The position numbers and the translations under genes were made by a program. The notes under the pieces are model-generated. The model saw only the letters and a program-made list of their open reading frames with translations. It was not told the DNA's origin and made no database searches. Positions 35,062 through 43,580 of a stretch of 64,000 nucleotides of DNA are shown here, one piece after another. Source of the DNA: Streptomyces sp. NBC_00376 (GTDB taxonomy: Bacteria > Actinomycetota > Actinomycetes > Streptomycetales > Streptomycetaceae); assembly GCF_036077095.1 (NCBI RefSeq), contig NZ_CP107961.1, forward strand, positions 1 to 64,000, read 5' to 3'. The first letter of the stretch is position 1; each line of letters starts with the position of its first letter.

Positions 35062-35367
35062 CCCTGCGTAGCACCAGCAGTACCAGGCGTCGGGGGAGAG
35101 CGGCTCTTCACGCCCATCGGTCGGTGCATCCTCGGCCCTGGCGGGCCTCCGGTGCACCGACGGGGTCCGCAGGTGGTCGGGCGGCTGCAGACCGGCGGGG
35201 GCGGTGGGGAACGGAGTGGCTGAGGCCGGGCGGGGCTGATCGAGACATACGTGGCGGGTGTTCCGTCGGCAGCGGCCGCGTCGTGGCGTGCTTTCGCGGG
35301 CTGAGGCCGGGGGATGCGGGCGAGGTTTTCACCGACTGGAGCGAGCGGGGCTCGCGCTGAAGGCCTT

Positions 35368-35399
35368 GTCGGGAAGCGCCGGGCCCCGCGCTTCCCGAC
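35368..35399 (+). terminator. Intrinsic terminator downstream of the core operon
   Basis: Perfect 11-bp stem (GTCGGGAAGCG with its complement) and a 10-base loop, followed by TGCTTTT. Confidence 0.65.
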
Positions 35400-35508
35400 T
35401 GCTTTTCGCCGCCCGAGGCGCTGTGAAGCTGTCGGATCGACGGCCTGTCCTACCTGTTAGAGAGCGCGCAGACGTCAAAGGCGTCTTGGCCTGTGGAAAC
35501 GCATTTTT

Positions 35509-35571
35509 CACCAGGTTCTGACGATCTGGCACCCAGTTCTCAGCGTCGTGCACCCAGTTCCTGAGATCAGG
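35509..35571. repeat. Three 21-bp tandem repeats
   Basis: Units begin CACCAGGTTCTGA, CACCCAGTTCTCA and CACCCAGTTCCTG at 35509, 35530 and 35551, an exact 21-bp period (two helical turns). A degenerate extra copy may follow near 35593. Iteron-like; lies before the winged-helix gene pair. Confidence 0.5.
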
Positions 35572-35640
35572 GCAGGCAGTTTCAAAGATCGTGGTGCCCA
35601 TGTCCTGAGAACCGTGACCACTGCTGCAGGATCTGAGTGG

Positions 35641-35772
35641 ATTGACGTCACGTACATGAGTAGATGCCATGACCGGGCGGGCGACGACCGCGGCGACGGA
35701 TGGACGGCAGGTCGATCGGCACGCCCTGGAGGCGGGGTCCATCCACTTGGTGCTCATGTACGTTAAGTTCAT
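35641..35772. promoter_or_regulatory. Inverted pair of 19-bp boxes upstream of the second winged-helix operon
   Basis: ATTGACGTCACGTACATGA at 35641-35659 is the reverse complement (one mismatch) of the box TCATGTACGTGAGGTCAAT that begins the palindrome at 36618. TCATGTACGTTAAGTTCAT at 35754-35772 is a direct, more divergent copy. Likely operator sites for the adjacent DNA-binding proteins. Confidence 0.6.
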
Positions 35773-35836
35773 CTGGTCGGCCCGCAGGGTCGCTGCTCAT
35801 GCACATCACAGCAATGCCCATTCAGGGGAGGGCCCG

Positions 35837-36289
35837 TTGGGAGCGGTACGAAGACTGGTCGATGCCGACACGGGCGAGGCCATCCCCTATGCGCCCTACG
35901 CCTTCTCCGGCGAACACATCCAGGTCGACAAGGCCAGGGTCGAAGCGATCACCGAGAGCAAGGAATTCACCCCGAGCCAGAAGTTCATGGTGCTGTGGTG
36001 GATCGGGGTCTCCCCGCAGGGCATGGCACCGCTAAGAGCTACCGGTGCGGACATCGCCAAGAAGGTCGGCATGACCGCCGATGCCGTGGGCAAGATCAAC
36101 CGGAAACTCCTCAAGCGGCGCATCCTGATCGAGCGCGGGCGCATCGGCAACTACAGGCTGTACCGCATCAGCCCGTACATCGCCTTTCACGGACCCGGGA
36201 TCGAGCAGCGGGAAGCGATCAGGACGTGCAACCCGCCGGACATCCCCGGCTTCGACAACACCATCCCTTCGCTCTGGGAGGCCCAGTGA
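35837..36289 (+). CDS. Winged-helix DNA-binding protein (long partner, second pair)
   Basis: About 150 residues from a TTG start with GGGGAGGG upstream; longer upstream frames run through the operator boxes and are less likely. A beta-rich N-terminus (VRRLVDADTGEAIPYAPYAF) is followed by a winged helix (FTPSQKFMVLWWIGV, then TGADIAKKVGMTADAVGKINRKLLKRRIL and a wing NYRLYRISPYIAFHGP). Similar in plan to the protein at 8865-9587. It is coupled to the next gene by a GTGA overlap. Probably a plasmid control or replication accessory protein binding the boxes on either side of the operon; not an enzyme. Confidence 0.55.
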   Translation: MGAVRRLVDADTGEAIPYAPYAFSGEHIQVDKARVEAITESKEFTPSQKFMVLWWIGVSPQGMAPLRATGADIAKKVGMTADAVGKINRKLLKRRILIERGRIGNYRLYRISPYIAFHGPGIEQREAIRTCNPPDIPGFDNTIPSLWEAQ

Positions 36290-36597
36290 ACAACGACGAC
36301 AAGCAGAGGCTCCTGGACGTCCTCCATCGCACCGTCGGCATGACCGCCAACCAGCGTCTGGTCGTCATGCTCTACGCGATGCACCCCACCGACCGTGCCG
36401 GTGCCGTCATCGAGACCGGCGCCAACCTCGCCAAGCTCGTCGGCATGTCTCCGACTGTCTTCTCCCGGACCCGGCGCCAGGTCATCGAGGCCGGCTGGCT
36501 GGAGGAATCCGACCGGCTCGCGCACATCAGCTACTACCGGCTCAGCGTGAAGAGCACAGGCGAGGACGTCGTCATCCCCCTGCGCCGCGCAACCTGA
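36286..36597 (+). CDS. Small winged-helix DNA-binding protein (short partner, second pair)
   Basis: 103 residues, MarR-like: MTANQRLVVMLYAMHP, then GANLAKLVGMSPTVFSRTRRQVIEAGWLEES and a short wing (HISYYRLSV). Starts inside the stop codon of the preceding gene. It closely parallels the 8406-8819 gene, which also follows a larger winged-helix gene. Twenty bases after its stop begins a 64-bp perfect palindrome made of two inverted copies of the operator box. A heterodimeric or mutually regulating pair is a reasonable inference. Confidence 0.55.
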   Translation: MNNDDKQRLLDVLHRTVGMTANQRLVVMLYAMHPTDRAGAVIETGANLAKLVGMSPTVFSRTRRQVIEAGWLEESDRLAHISYYRLSVKSTGEDVVIPLRRAT

Positions 36598-36617
36598 GCG
36601 GCTCCGAGGAGCAGAGC

Positions 36618-36681
36618 TCATGTACGTGAGGTCAATGAGTACCGATCCCGGGATCGGTACTCATTGACCTCACGTACATGA
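36618..36681. promoter_or_regulatory. 64-bp perfect palindrome built from two operator boxes
   Basis: 32-bp arms are perfectly complementary with no spacer (centre between 36649 and 36650). The outer 19 bases of each arm match the boxes at 35641 and 35754; the inner part is GAGTACCGATCCC. It could be an operator, a terminator (by extrusion) or a replication/resolution site. The boxes flank the winged-helix gene pair on both sides. Confidence 0.75.
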
Positions 36682-36729
36682 CGGTCGAGCGGGCGAGGTC
36701 GAAATTGGCATTGCGTCCCGCTCTTCCGT

Positions 36730-37140
36730 TCAGGTACCGGGGGCGGTGGGGTTACTTTTTCCCTCGCTCAGGGCGGTGCGCAGCCAGTCGAGGGTTCCTT
36801 GTGACAGCAGTTCATCGGCCGGCCGGTTCGCGGTTTCGGTGACGAGCTGCCTGCGGCTGTTGTCGATCCATCGCTGGGCGTTCTCGTAACCCTGTGCCTT
36901 GTACTCGATGCCCTGGAGGAGGCACTCCAGCTTGTCCGCGTCGCGGGCACAGATGGCTTCCGGTGATTCCTTGGCCTCGTACTCCGCGACCAGGCCGCGG
37001 ACCGCTGAGGCCAGGACCTCGGGCATGCCTGCTGTCTGATCGGCGGTGACTTCCTGCGGATCGCCGGTGGGTGCGTATTTCTTCCCGAGGTGGTTCATAT
37101 CTCCGGTGCGGCTCTTCTGGGTGTCGTGCCACACCGCGAG
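36730..37140 (-). pseudogene. C-terminal fragment of an HD-domain phosphohydrolase
   Basis: About 130 residues. AVWHDTQKSRTGDMNHLGKKY carries the HD pair and the following block of YfbR-like HD hydrolases; the rest (ADQTAGMPEVLASAVRGLVAEY, ARDADKLECLLQGIEYKAQGY) is the family C-terminal half including a conserved D-A-D-K-L motif. The N-terminal part with the first metal His is missing because transposase sequence abuts it at about 37140, giving a fused frame. Inactive remnant, or a chimera without a start of its own. Confidence 0.65.
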
Positions 37141-37945
37141 GTAGGCCGCTCGGGCAGGGGCAGCCAGGCGGCGTTCGCGGTGAACTTCCCCTTCTTCACC
37201 GCGACGGTGAGGGGGAACCGGGCGCCGTGGGCGCGGCAGGCGGCGACCGTTTTGTGAGAGAAGTACGCCGAGTCGGCCCGCACGATGATCTGCGCGGTAA
37301 TGCCCATCGCGCGGACCGTGGCCAGGGCCTCGCGCAGCAGTGACGCGGCGCCCTTGCCGGAGTTGGCCGAGCCCTTGCGCAGCCTCGTTGCCACGATCAC
37401 CGGCGCGCACGTGGACGTCTTGACGGTGACGATCTGGATGCAGGCCGCGCTGTTTGGTGTAGCCGAAGGGGGCGTTCTGCTTGGCCGGCCCGTACACGGG
37501 CTTGACCTTGGAGTCGATGTCGACGAACACCACCTCGTCACCGGTGGGGACCAGGCCGGTGTGCGCGGCCAGTCGACAGGTGGATGCCCGCATGGCGGAC
37601 TCCAGTTGACGCACATGCCCCCAGGTGAACACACGCAGGAAGGTGCCGAGTGTGGACGGGCACGCTCGCCGTCGAACAGGCGGGGCAGCCCGCCGTGGCG
37701 CAGCACGTCCAGATCGTCGATGCTGTCCGCACCGGCCACCGTCCCGTCCACGATCGACAGAGCCTTCGCGTCGGCGGCCGTCCCGGCACCGTTCTTCGCG
37801 CCGGTGAGTTTCACCTTCTCAACCATCAGGGCAGGCAGGCCGCACCGCTCGGCCGGCCGGATCGTGGGGATAGGCCCGGCATGCGCGATCAGGCCGGGGC
37901 GTCGAACGCGGCGAACAGCTCCGCGGACCTGTGGGAGATTTTCAC
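37141..37945 (-). pseudogene. IS1380-family transposase remnant
   Basis: Reads as an IS1380-type transposase across three frames. The opening VKISHRSAELFAAFDA breaks by frameshift before LIAHAGPIPTIRPAERCGLP. LTGAKNGAGTAADAKALSIV follows, then a second shift near 37650 before FTWGHVRQLESAMRAS and VFVDIDSKVKPVYGP. A third shift near 37440 precedes IVTVKTSTCAPVIVATRLR and VRADSAYFS. The C-terminus is lost where the HD-domain fragment begins. Multiple frameshifts show it is dead. It marks one of the insertion events within the block that separates the two halves of the polyketide cluster. Confidence 0.8.
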
Positions 37946-38161
37946 TTATGAGGTGCCTTGCTGCGAGCGGTGGATGGAAGCGTAGGAACTCCAATTTTCG
38001 CAGGTCAGCGGGCACCTCTTCTCGTTTCGCCGTCCGCAGGCCGACCGTTACGCGGTGGCTCCAGGCTGAACAGCTGCCGCAGTGGCGCGATTCTTCCCAT
38101 CCCGTTTGGCGCTGATCGTCGCGATGACAGCTCCGTCGCCGACTGGGAGCGACATGTCAAC

Positions 38162-38197
38162 GAGCAACGCCCCTGCCATCGGGCAGGGGCGTTGCTC
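38162..38197 (-). terminator. Strong hairpin terminator of the MFS gene
   Basis: Perfect 16-bp stem (GAGCAACGCCCCTGCC with its complement) and a 4-base loop, 14 bases beyond the stop of the minus-strand transporter gene. Confidence 0.75.
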
Positions 38198-38210
38198 AAG
38201 ATGGTCTGTT

Positions 38211-39482
38211 TCAGGATGCCTTTTGGTCGGCGGGCTTCTCGATCTCGGTGGTCACCCGTGCTCCTCGGAAGAGCACCGGGAGCCACAGGAGACATGCCAG
38301 CAGGGGGACCGCGGCGTAGGCGGCCATGCCCGCACTGGAGCCCAGCCAGTCCATGAGCGCGCCGAGGACGAGATAGCCGATGCCGATGAGCGCCGACTCC
38401 ACGAATGCGATCATCGACAGCAGGCTCGCCCGGTGGCGCGACGGCACGGCCTCGTTGAACACGTTGTCCACGATCACGGCGGTGATCTCGGGAATCCCGA
38501 CCAGGGCCAGGAACGCGGCGATGGTGACCCAGACAAGGCCGAGGCCGCTCAGACCGAGTGCCGCGGCGAGCGTCAGGAGAGACACCGGGACTGTGACCCG
38601 ATACCCGATGCGCCGGTCCGTGCGGTCCGACAGCAGCGAAGTGAGCCCGCCGGCGAAGAATCCCGCCGATATGACCACGCTGACCAATGCGGTGCCCGCT
38701 CCCTGATCAGAGAGGGTCTTCTGCGTAAAAATGATGTACGGCGTCAAAGTCGCATGCATCAATCCGGACACCACGACAAGCGTCACGAGCGCCGGCGTGG
38801 CGACCCGAAGCATCGCCCGCCATGCTGTGGCGTCGCTGTGCTCCTCCTCGGCTCCGTCCTGCTCGTCCACCGCGTCCGCGCCGCGGATCTCGGGCACCCG
38901 TGACATCAGCACCACCACGGCCAGGACGAGGCACGCTGCCGAACCGACGTAGACGACTCCCCAGGAAATCTGCTGCAGTTGGCCGCCGAGGACGATGGCG
39001 GCTCCCGAGGTGACCGTCCCGAGCATGGTGAACCGGGACTTGATCTTGACGTAGCTGGCCGTTGCACCACGACGCACGAGCAGGTCGTACAGCAGGGCGG
39101 TGTCCGAACCGGACACACATGCCATGCCCACGCCCTGCCCGATGAACAGCGCCAGGAAAACCCAGTAGTTGGAGAACGCCACCTGACCGAGCAGACATCC
39201 AGCTACCAGCATCTGGCCGATCACGATGCTGGCACGCCTGCCGATTCGGTCGGCGATGACTCCCGTCGGCAACTCCGCAAGTCCGCTGACCAGGTAGAGC
39301 AGTGTCTGCAGTAGGGCCACTTGCCCGGCGGAGAAGCCTCGCTGCTGAAGGAAGAGGACGAATACGCCGCGCTGGAACAGTGAGTTGGCGAGCACGGCGT
39401 ATACGTAGAACGGGCGCGTGACACTTCGTGCTGCATTGTCTACCGCAGCCGACCCGCCAAGGGCCTCCGTGGCGCCGGTCAT
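38211..39482 (-). CDS. MFS transporter
   Basis: 423 residues with about 12 hydrophobic segments. The MFS signature between helices 2 and 3 is present as GVIADRIGRRASIVIG, and SLLSDRTDRRIGYRV is the equivalent loop of the second half. A central hydrophilic loop (GADAVDEQDGAEEEHSDA) separates the six-helix halves. Start has GGGAG upstream. It could export a drug or the polyketide, but it lies in the accessory block with no SARP box seen, so a link to the cluster is unproven. Confidence 0.82.
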   Translation of the reverse strand: MTGATEALGGSAAVDNAARSVTRPFYVYAVLANSLFQRGVFVLFLQQRGFSAGQVALLQTLLYLVSGLAELPTGVIADRIGRRASIVIGQMLVAGCLLGQVAFSNYWVFLALFIGQGVGMACVSGSDTALLYDLLVRRGATASYVKIKSRFTMLGTVTSGAAIVLGGQLQQISWGVVYVGSAACLVLAVVVLMSRVPEIRGADAVDEQDGAEEEHSDATAWRAMLRVATPALVTLVVVSGLMHATLTPYIIFTQKTLSDQGAGTALVSVVISAGFFAGGLTSLLSDRTDRRIGYRVTVPVSLLTLAAALGLSGLGLVWVTIAAFLALVGIPEITAVIVDNVFNEAVPSRHRASLLSMIAFVESALIGIGYLVLGALMDWLGSSAGMAAYAAVPLLACLLWLPVLFRGARVTTEIEKPADQKAS

Positions 39483-39731
39483 GCTGCGAGCTCCCTGGTG
39501 AATCCGGTGATCATTAGTGTTGGGCCTCCGCCGTCGACCGGATCCTCCAGTCCATACTTCGCGCAGGATATTGGGCCGGCCATCCTGGAACCGTAGCCCG
39601 CACCGGCGAGCTTCACAGCCGTCGACCTCGTCCGGGGGCCGACCGCTGATCGCCGCACAGAGGTGACTGGTCCTGTGCTCGGCGACATCGGGCCCGCGCA
39701 GATGACGTAGTTCCTGCCGCTTCTGGGGAAG

Positions 39732-40406
39732 CTATTTGATTTTCGCGGCGATGGTCCGGACGAACTCAGGGAGCACATCGTCCCGCCAGACGAAAGGTGC
39801 TGGGGCCAACTCGCCCTTGAAGGCCACGCTGCTCTGCCCGCCCACGGTGAACAGCAGCGGACCTTTGCGGCAGTTCCAACTTCCCTCGTAGGTACCGGTG
39901 ATGACGCAGTGATCCGCGCCCTGTGCACCCTGGTTGGTACTGGATCCTGACACGAGGCGATCTTCGTAGCCGACAATCAGCTTGGGGTCGGCCACGGCCT
40001 CGATGCGGAACCAGAACTGGGTAGCGGCGTAGGTCTCGCCCGGAAGGCGCATGCTGTAGAGGCACTGGCCGGACTTGGACCTGTCACTCTCCCTCCACGA
40101 GGAGTCGGCAGCGAAGTCCTTGATCGACAAAGCGCTGATCGGACGGCTCTCCTGTTTGATGTCCTTGGCATCAGGGAGGATCGCCTTGATCTCCTCCTGG
40201 TCCACGAACGAGCACGCGTCCGGCCACTGATTCGCGGCCAGGATCGCCCCACCCTTGAGTTCAGGAAGGTTGACAGTCGCATCTCGGGGGGCGGCCTTGC
40301 CTATCGCAACATCACCCTCGGACGGCATGTACGTAGCGACCAGGAGCGTCAGCAGCACGACATTTGACATCAGCAGGGTGAGCATCATGGCTCTGTTCTT
40401 CCGCAT
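39732..40406 (-). CDS. Membrane-anchored extracytoplasmic protein of unknown function
   Basis: 224 residues. The N-terminus MRKNRAMMLTLLMSNVVLLTLLVATYM is a positively charged signal anchor without a lipobox Cys. The rest is an extracellular domain with four Cys residues (ACSFVDQEEIKAILPDA, GQCLYSM, DHCVITGTYEG, WNCRKG), likely two disulfides. This looks like DUF3558-type secreted proteins of actinomycetes, but I cannot be sure. ATG chosen with GGGGAGAA upstream. Confidence 0.6.
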   Translation of the reverse strand: MRKNRAMMLTLLMSNVVLLTLLVATYMPSEGDVAIGKAAPRDATVNLPELKGGAILAANQWPDACSFVDQEEIKAILPDAKDIKQESRPISALSIKDFAADSSWRESDRSKSGQCLYSMRLPGETYAATQFWFRIEAVADPKLIVGYEDRLVSGSSTNQGAQGADHCVITGTYEGSWNCRKGPLLFTVGGQSSVAFKGELAPAPFVWRDDVLPEFVRTIAAKIK

Positions 40407-40539
40407 GGCAGCCGATTCTCCCCGAACAGCGAGCTGATCGTCGACCGCATCCGCTGCACCGAGGCATCCCGCTGCCGGGGGATCCCGGGCACAGCCGCAG
40501 AGCAAGACCGGCCGTCGGTTCCCGTGAACCCAAGGGCCA

Positions 40540-41563
40540 GAGCAGCCGGACGGGACTGCGGCACGCGGTGGCGGACCTGGAGGCAGCGCCCGCGGATGGC
40601 GAGCGGCATTCCACTGCTCGCGGCCGTCGCCTTCCTCCTCGGCCTCGGCGGACTCTTCTTCGACACGGCCGCCACGGCCTATCTGCCGGATCTGCTCGGC
40701 CGTGACCCCGTGCTCCTGGAGCGCGCCAACTCCCGCCTGTGCGGCACCCAGACCGCCGCGTCCGGCTTCGCCGGGCCGCCTGCGGGCAGTGCACTGCTCG
40801 CGCTAGGGCGGGCGGTTCCGCTGCTCGCCGACGCGGTCTCGTTCGCGCTCTCCGCACTGCTCGTACGGTCGCTGCCCGCCGCACCCCGGCCCGTACCGCA
40901 GGCCCGTGAGTTGCTGCTGCGGCAGGCGCGGGCCAGCGCCTCGTACGTATTCCGGGATCAGCTGCTGCTCGGGCTCGCGCTGCGTCCGGCGGTCGGGAAC
41001 ATCGCCTTCCTCGCCGTGGAGACCGTACTCGCCCTCTTCGCGCACGATCGTCTCGGCATCGGCACCTTCGGCTTCGGTCTGCTCCTCACGGCGGAGGCCA
41101 GCGGCGGTCTGCTCGGCGCGGGCATCGCCTCCTTCCCCGGCCGACGACTCGGCACCGGCACCGCGCTGACCTGCACGGCCGCAGTCGAGGGACTCGCCAT
41201 CCTGGGCCTTGCCGCCGCCCCGAACCCGTACGTCGCCGGCCTCGTGCTCGCCGTCTGCGGAGCGGGCATGGGCGCCACGATGGTGCTCGGCCCCTCCCTC
41301 CGGCAGGCGATCGTCCCCGCCCACCTGATGGGCCGGGTCGCCTCCACCTCCCGCATCTCGCCATGTGCGCCGCCCCGTTCGGCGCCTTCCTCGGCGGCCG
41401 GCTGGCCACCACCTACGACGTACGCACCCCGCTCTGCACCGCCGCCGGCCTCCTCCGCGCCATGACCACCGTCACCGCGACCATGACCAGGAACCGCCGG
41501 GTCGAAGCGGCGCTGCGTGCCGCCGCCCCCGCCGCTGATCCAGATCACCCGGAATCCCGGGAC
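40540..41563 (+). pseudogene. Truncated and frameshifted MFS transporter
   Basis: Residues GIPLLAAVAFLLGLGGLFFD, then LERANSRLCGTQTAASGFAGPPAGSALLALG, and further hydrophobic stretches to LVLAVCGAGMGATMVLGPSLRQAI show an MFS permease of the macrolide-efflux type, but the first two or three helices are missing. Near 41360 the frame shifts; the final piece continues as MCAAPFGAFLGGRLATTYDVRTPL in another frame. Either a genuine pseudogene or one with a sequencing indel; the missing N-terminus favours decay. Confidence 0.65.
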
Positions 41564-41875
41564 CCCGTTCAGGAACGTGCCATTCAGGGTTCCGCGAGGT
41601 CGTCGAGCCAGCCCACGGCAGGCCCAGCTCGGCGTTCCTCGCCTCGGCCCGGAGCGTCGGGCACCGCTCCCGGTCTGGATGCCCGTCCCAGCCGGACGCT
41701 CTTACTTCAGATCATCCCGGGCGCTGTTCGAGGAGTGCCTCCCATTCGGGCGTGGGCTCGGCCGACCAGCCGGTCCGTCGGCGTGTCTCGCGACGGTACT
41801 CAGCTCCTTGCGGTTCATCCGCTTGCATCCGGCACGAGAGCTTCGCCCCTGTGACCAGCATCGTGGCAATGGTCC
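41564..41875. other. Non-coding stretch
   Basis: No gene, repeat or hairpin of note was found between the broken MFS gene and the VOC gene. Confidence 0.4.
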
Positions 41876-42331
41876 TCAGACGACGTCGAATTCGTTGCCC
41901 TCGGGGTCCCGCATGGCGGCGGCGTAGAGCCCCATGTCCGGCTCATCCTTGGTCCGCAGCACGGTGGCACCGGCTTTGACCAGCCGTTCCACCGTAGCCT
42001 CGACCCGCTGTGTGCGGACGTCCAGCGGGACGTCGCGGCCCCCACCGACCTTCAGGTCGAAGTGCCACCGGTTCTTGGCGACCTTCGGCTCCGGAACCTG
42101 CTGGAACCACACCCTCGGTCCGAGTCCCGCGGGATCGATGATGGACTCCGGGATATCCCCGGCACCGGCCGGCAACTCTGCCTCGGGCACCCCCATCGCC
42201 GCCCAGTAGGCACGCCATGTGGCGTGCCCGGCAGGCGGAGGCTCAGGCACGTAGCCCAGGGCCTTGGCCCAGAAAGCCACCATTCTCTGCGGATCGGAGC
42301 AGTCGATCGTCAGCTGCACTGTCATCTCCAT
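41876..42331 (-). CDS. VOC-family (glyoxalase/bleomycin resistance) protein
   Basis: 151 residues with the beta-alpha-beta-beta-beta VOC fold: VQLTIDCSDPQRMVAFWAKALGY at the N-terminus and the paired repeat RWHFDLKV followed by VERLVKAGATVLR and DPEGNEFDVV at the end. Members include dioxygenases, isomerases and drug-binding proteins; this one matches the common glyoxalase-like group of actinomycetes. ATG chosen at the family start; the longer upstream frame overlaps the neighbouring gene. Function unproven; a role in self-resistance is only a possibility. Confidence 0.75.
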   Translation of the reverse strand: MEMTVQLTIDCSDPQRMVAFWAKALGYVPEPPPAGHATWRAYWAAMGVPEAELPAGAGDIPESIIDPAGLGPRVWFQQVPEPKVAKNRWHFDLKVGGGRDVPLDVRTQRVEATVERLVKAGATVLRTKDEPDMGLYAAAMRDPEGNEFDVV

Positions 42332-42381
42332 GCCCGGAGCATCCCAGGCAGGTCTGACAGACGATCCATTCGCAACCGGCC

Positions 42382-42999
42382 CTACCCGTGCCGGGTGAAG
42401 ACTTCGCGGACGTCGGGCAGGTCCGCTTCCTTCTCCTTCTCGTCCTCGTACGAACCGTCCTCGTCCCGGATCGCCACGACGGTCTCCGGGGTGAAGTCCT
42501 GGCCGAAGCGGTAGACGTCCAGGCAGTAGTCGAAGCCGGACTCGCCGAAGAGGTCCGCGTCCTCGCGGCGGCAGTACTCCGCCAGGCCGTCGGACACGTG
42601 CCAGCGCGTGCCGTCGTACCAGAAGACACCACCTGCGTAGTGAATCGTCCGGCCCGTCGCGGAGTCCGTGAGGTTCAGCGACTCGTAGTTCTCGGGACGG
42701 TCGCGAACCAGGGCGACGAGGGGCTCGGGGACGCCCTCGTAGAAGGACTCCTGAAGGGCGAAATCCTCCTCGGCGTACAGATTCAGCGCCGACTCGTGGT
42801 CGAACGTCAGCAGCAGCACGCGGCCGTCCTCCGCGAAGTACCAGACCGCGGACTGGCCGCCGCCGTCGTTCCAGGCCAGACGGCGTGCGCCGGTCACCGT
42901 CACCGGTTCGACCCCGGCGAGGTCGTCCATGATGGTCGCGCGGCGCCGCGCTTCCGGGAGGGGGGTCGCTGCCAGGGCATCCCACATCGCGTTACTCAT
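42382..42999 (-). CDS. Hypothetical acidic protein
   Basis: 205 residues, strongly acidic, with alternating aromatic/charged blocks (QSAVWYFAEDGRVLLLTFDHESALNLY, GGVFWYDGTRWHVSDGL) and a C-terminal DEDGSYEDEKEKEADLPDV tail. The overall look resembles small immunity-type or SMI1-like proteins, but I recognise no domain with confidence. No signal peptide or membrane segment. It lies 50 bases upstream of the VOC gene on the same strand, perhaps an operon. Confidence 0.55.
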   Translation of the reverse strand: MSNAMWDALAATPLPEARRRATIMDDLAGVEPVTVTGARRLAWNDGGGQSAVWYFAEDGRVLLLTFDHESALNLYAEEDFALQESFYEGVPEPLVALVRDRPENYESLNLTDSATGRTIHYAGGVFWYDGTRWHVSDGLAEYCRREDADLFGESGFDYCLDVYRFGQDFTPETVVAIRDEDGSYEDEKEKEADLPDVREVFTRHG

Positions 43000-43254
43000 T
43001 CCCGCAGGCTATCCACCACCTACGACAAGGCCGGAACCAACTACCTCGCCGCCCTCCACGTCTCCGCCGTCCCCATCTGGTCGGCAGGGTGATCCAGAAG
43101 AAGCGCCTCAGGAGCGCTGGGGCCGGGGCCCCGCGGCGGCGATACCGGCCTGCTTCTACGGGACCGACGGCCACAGTCGTACGGCCTGCCAGGAGACACC
43201 CGGCACCGGTCCGGGCCACACTGGCAGCGCCGTGCGGATGAGGAGGTGGAGGGA

Positions 43255-43476
43255 ATGAGCGTTGCAACCGATCACACCGGGCCGTGGACCGTCGCCGACG
43301 TCCTCGCGCTGCCGGAGGACCGCAGTGTCCGGTACGTCGAGCAGGCAACCGCTCTGTCGGGGGAGGTCACCCGGCTCGATGCCCCGTTCCCCTTCGCGGG
43401 CAGGACCGGAAACGGGGAGACGAGGCGCAGCCGCCCCTGCCCGGCTGTGGTCGGGCAGGGGCGTAGCGGGTCATGA
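43255..43476 (+). pseudogene. N-terminal fragment of a Uma2-family (DUF820) nuclease-like protein
   Basis: The first 30 residues (GPWTVADVLALPEDRSVRYVE) match the start of Uma2 family proteins, which are very common in Streptomyces; after that the sequence diverges and stops. A good ribosome binding site (GGAGGTGGAGGGA) precedes the ATG. The catalytic part is missing, apparently lost at the junction with the right half of the polyketide cluster. Marks the right edge of the accessory block. Confidence 0.55.
43432..43463 (-). terminator. Hairpin terminator downstream of the NTF2-like gene
   Basis: Perfect 12-bp stem (CGCCCCTGCCCG with its complement) and an 8-base loop. It lies about 120 bases past the stop of the minus-strand gene at 43581 and inside the Uma2 fragment. 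Confidence 0.5.
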
Positions 43477-43580
43477 GCGGCGGTGGTCCGGCGGCAGACT
43501 GAACACAGCCGGGTTCGGTGATGCTGCCGGGGCCGGTGGGCCCGATCGGGCCACGGTCGATCTGCGCCCGGCCGCCCCTG

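Larger units (their letters stand above)
35062..35836. other. Intergenic region at the left edge of the inserted block
   Basis: No gene is supported. It holds a terminator (35368-35399), three 21-bp tandem repeats (35509-35571) and two copies of a 19-bp box (35641-35659 inverted, 35754-35772 direct) upstream of the winged-helix pair. Confidence 0.5.

Noticed and set aside
36618..36681. Ends of an insertion sequence
   Set aside because: The arms are contiguous without a transposase between them, and the related boxes flank a regulatory gene pair rather than a mobile element.
40540..41563. Functional MFS exporter of the polyketide
   Set aside because: The first helices are missing and the frame shifts near 41360.
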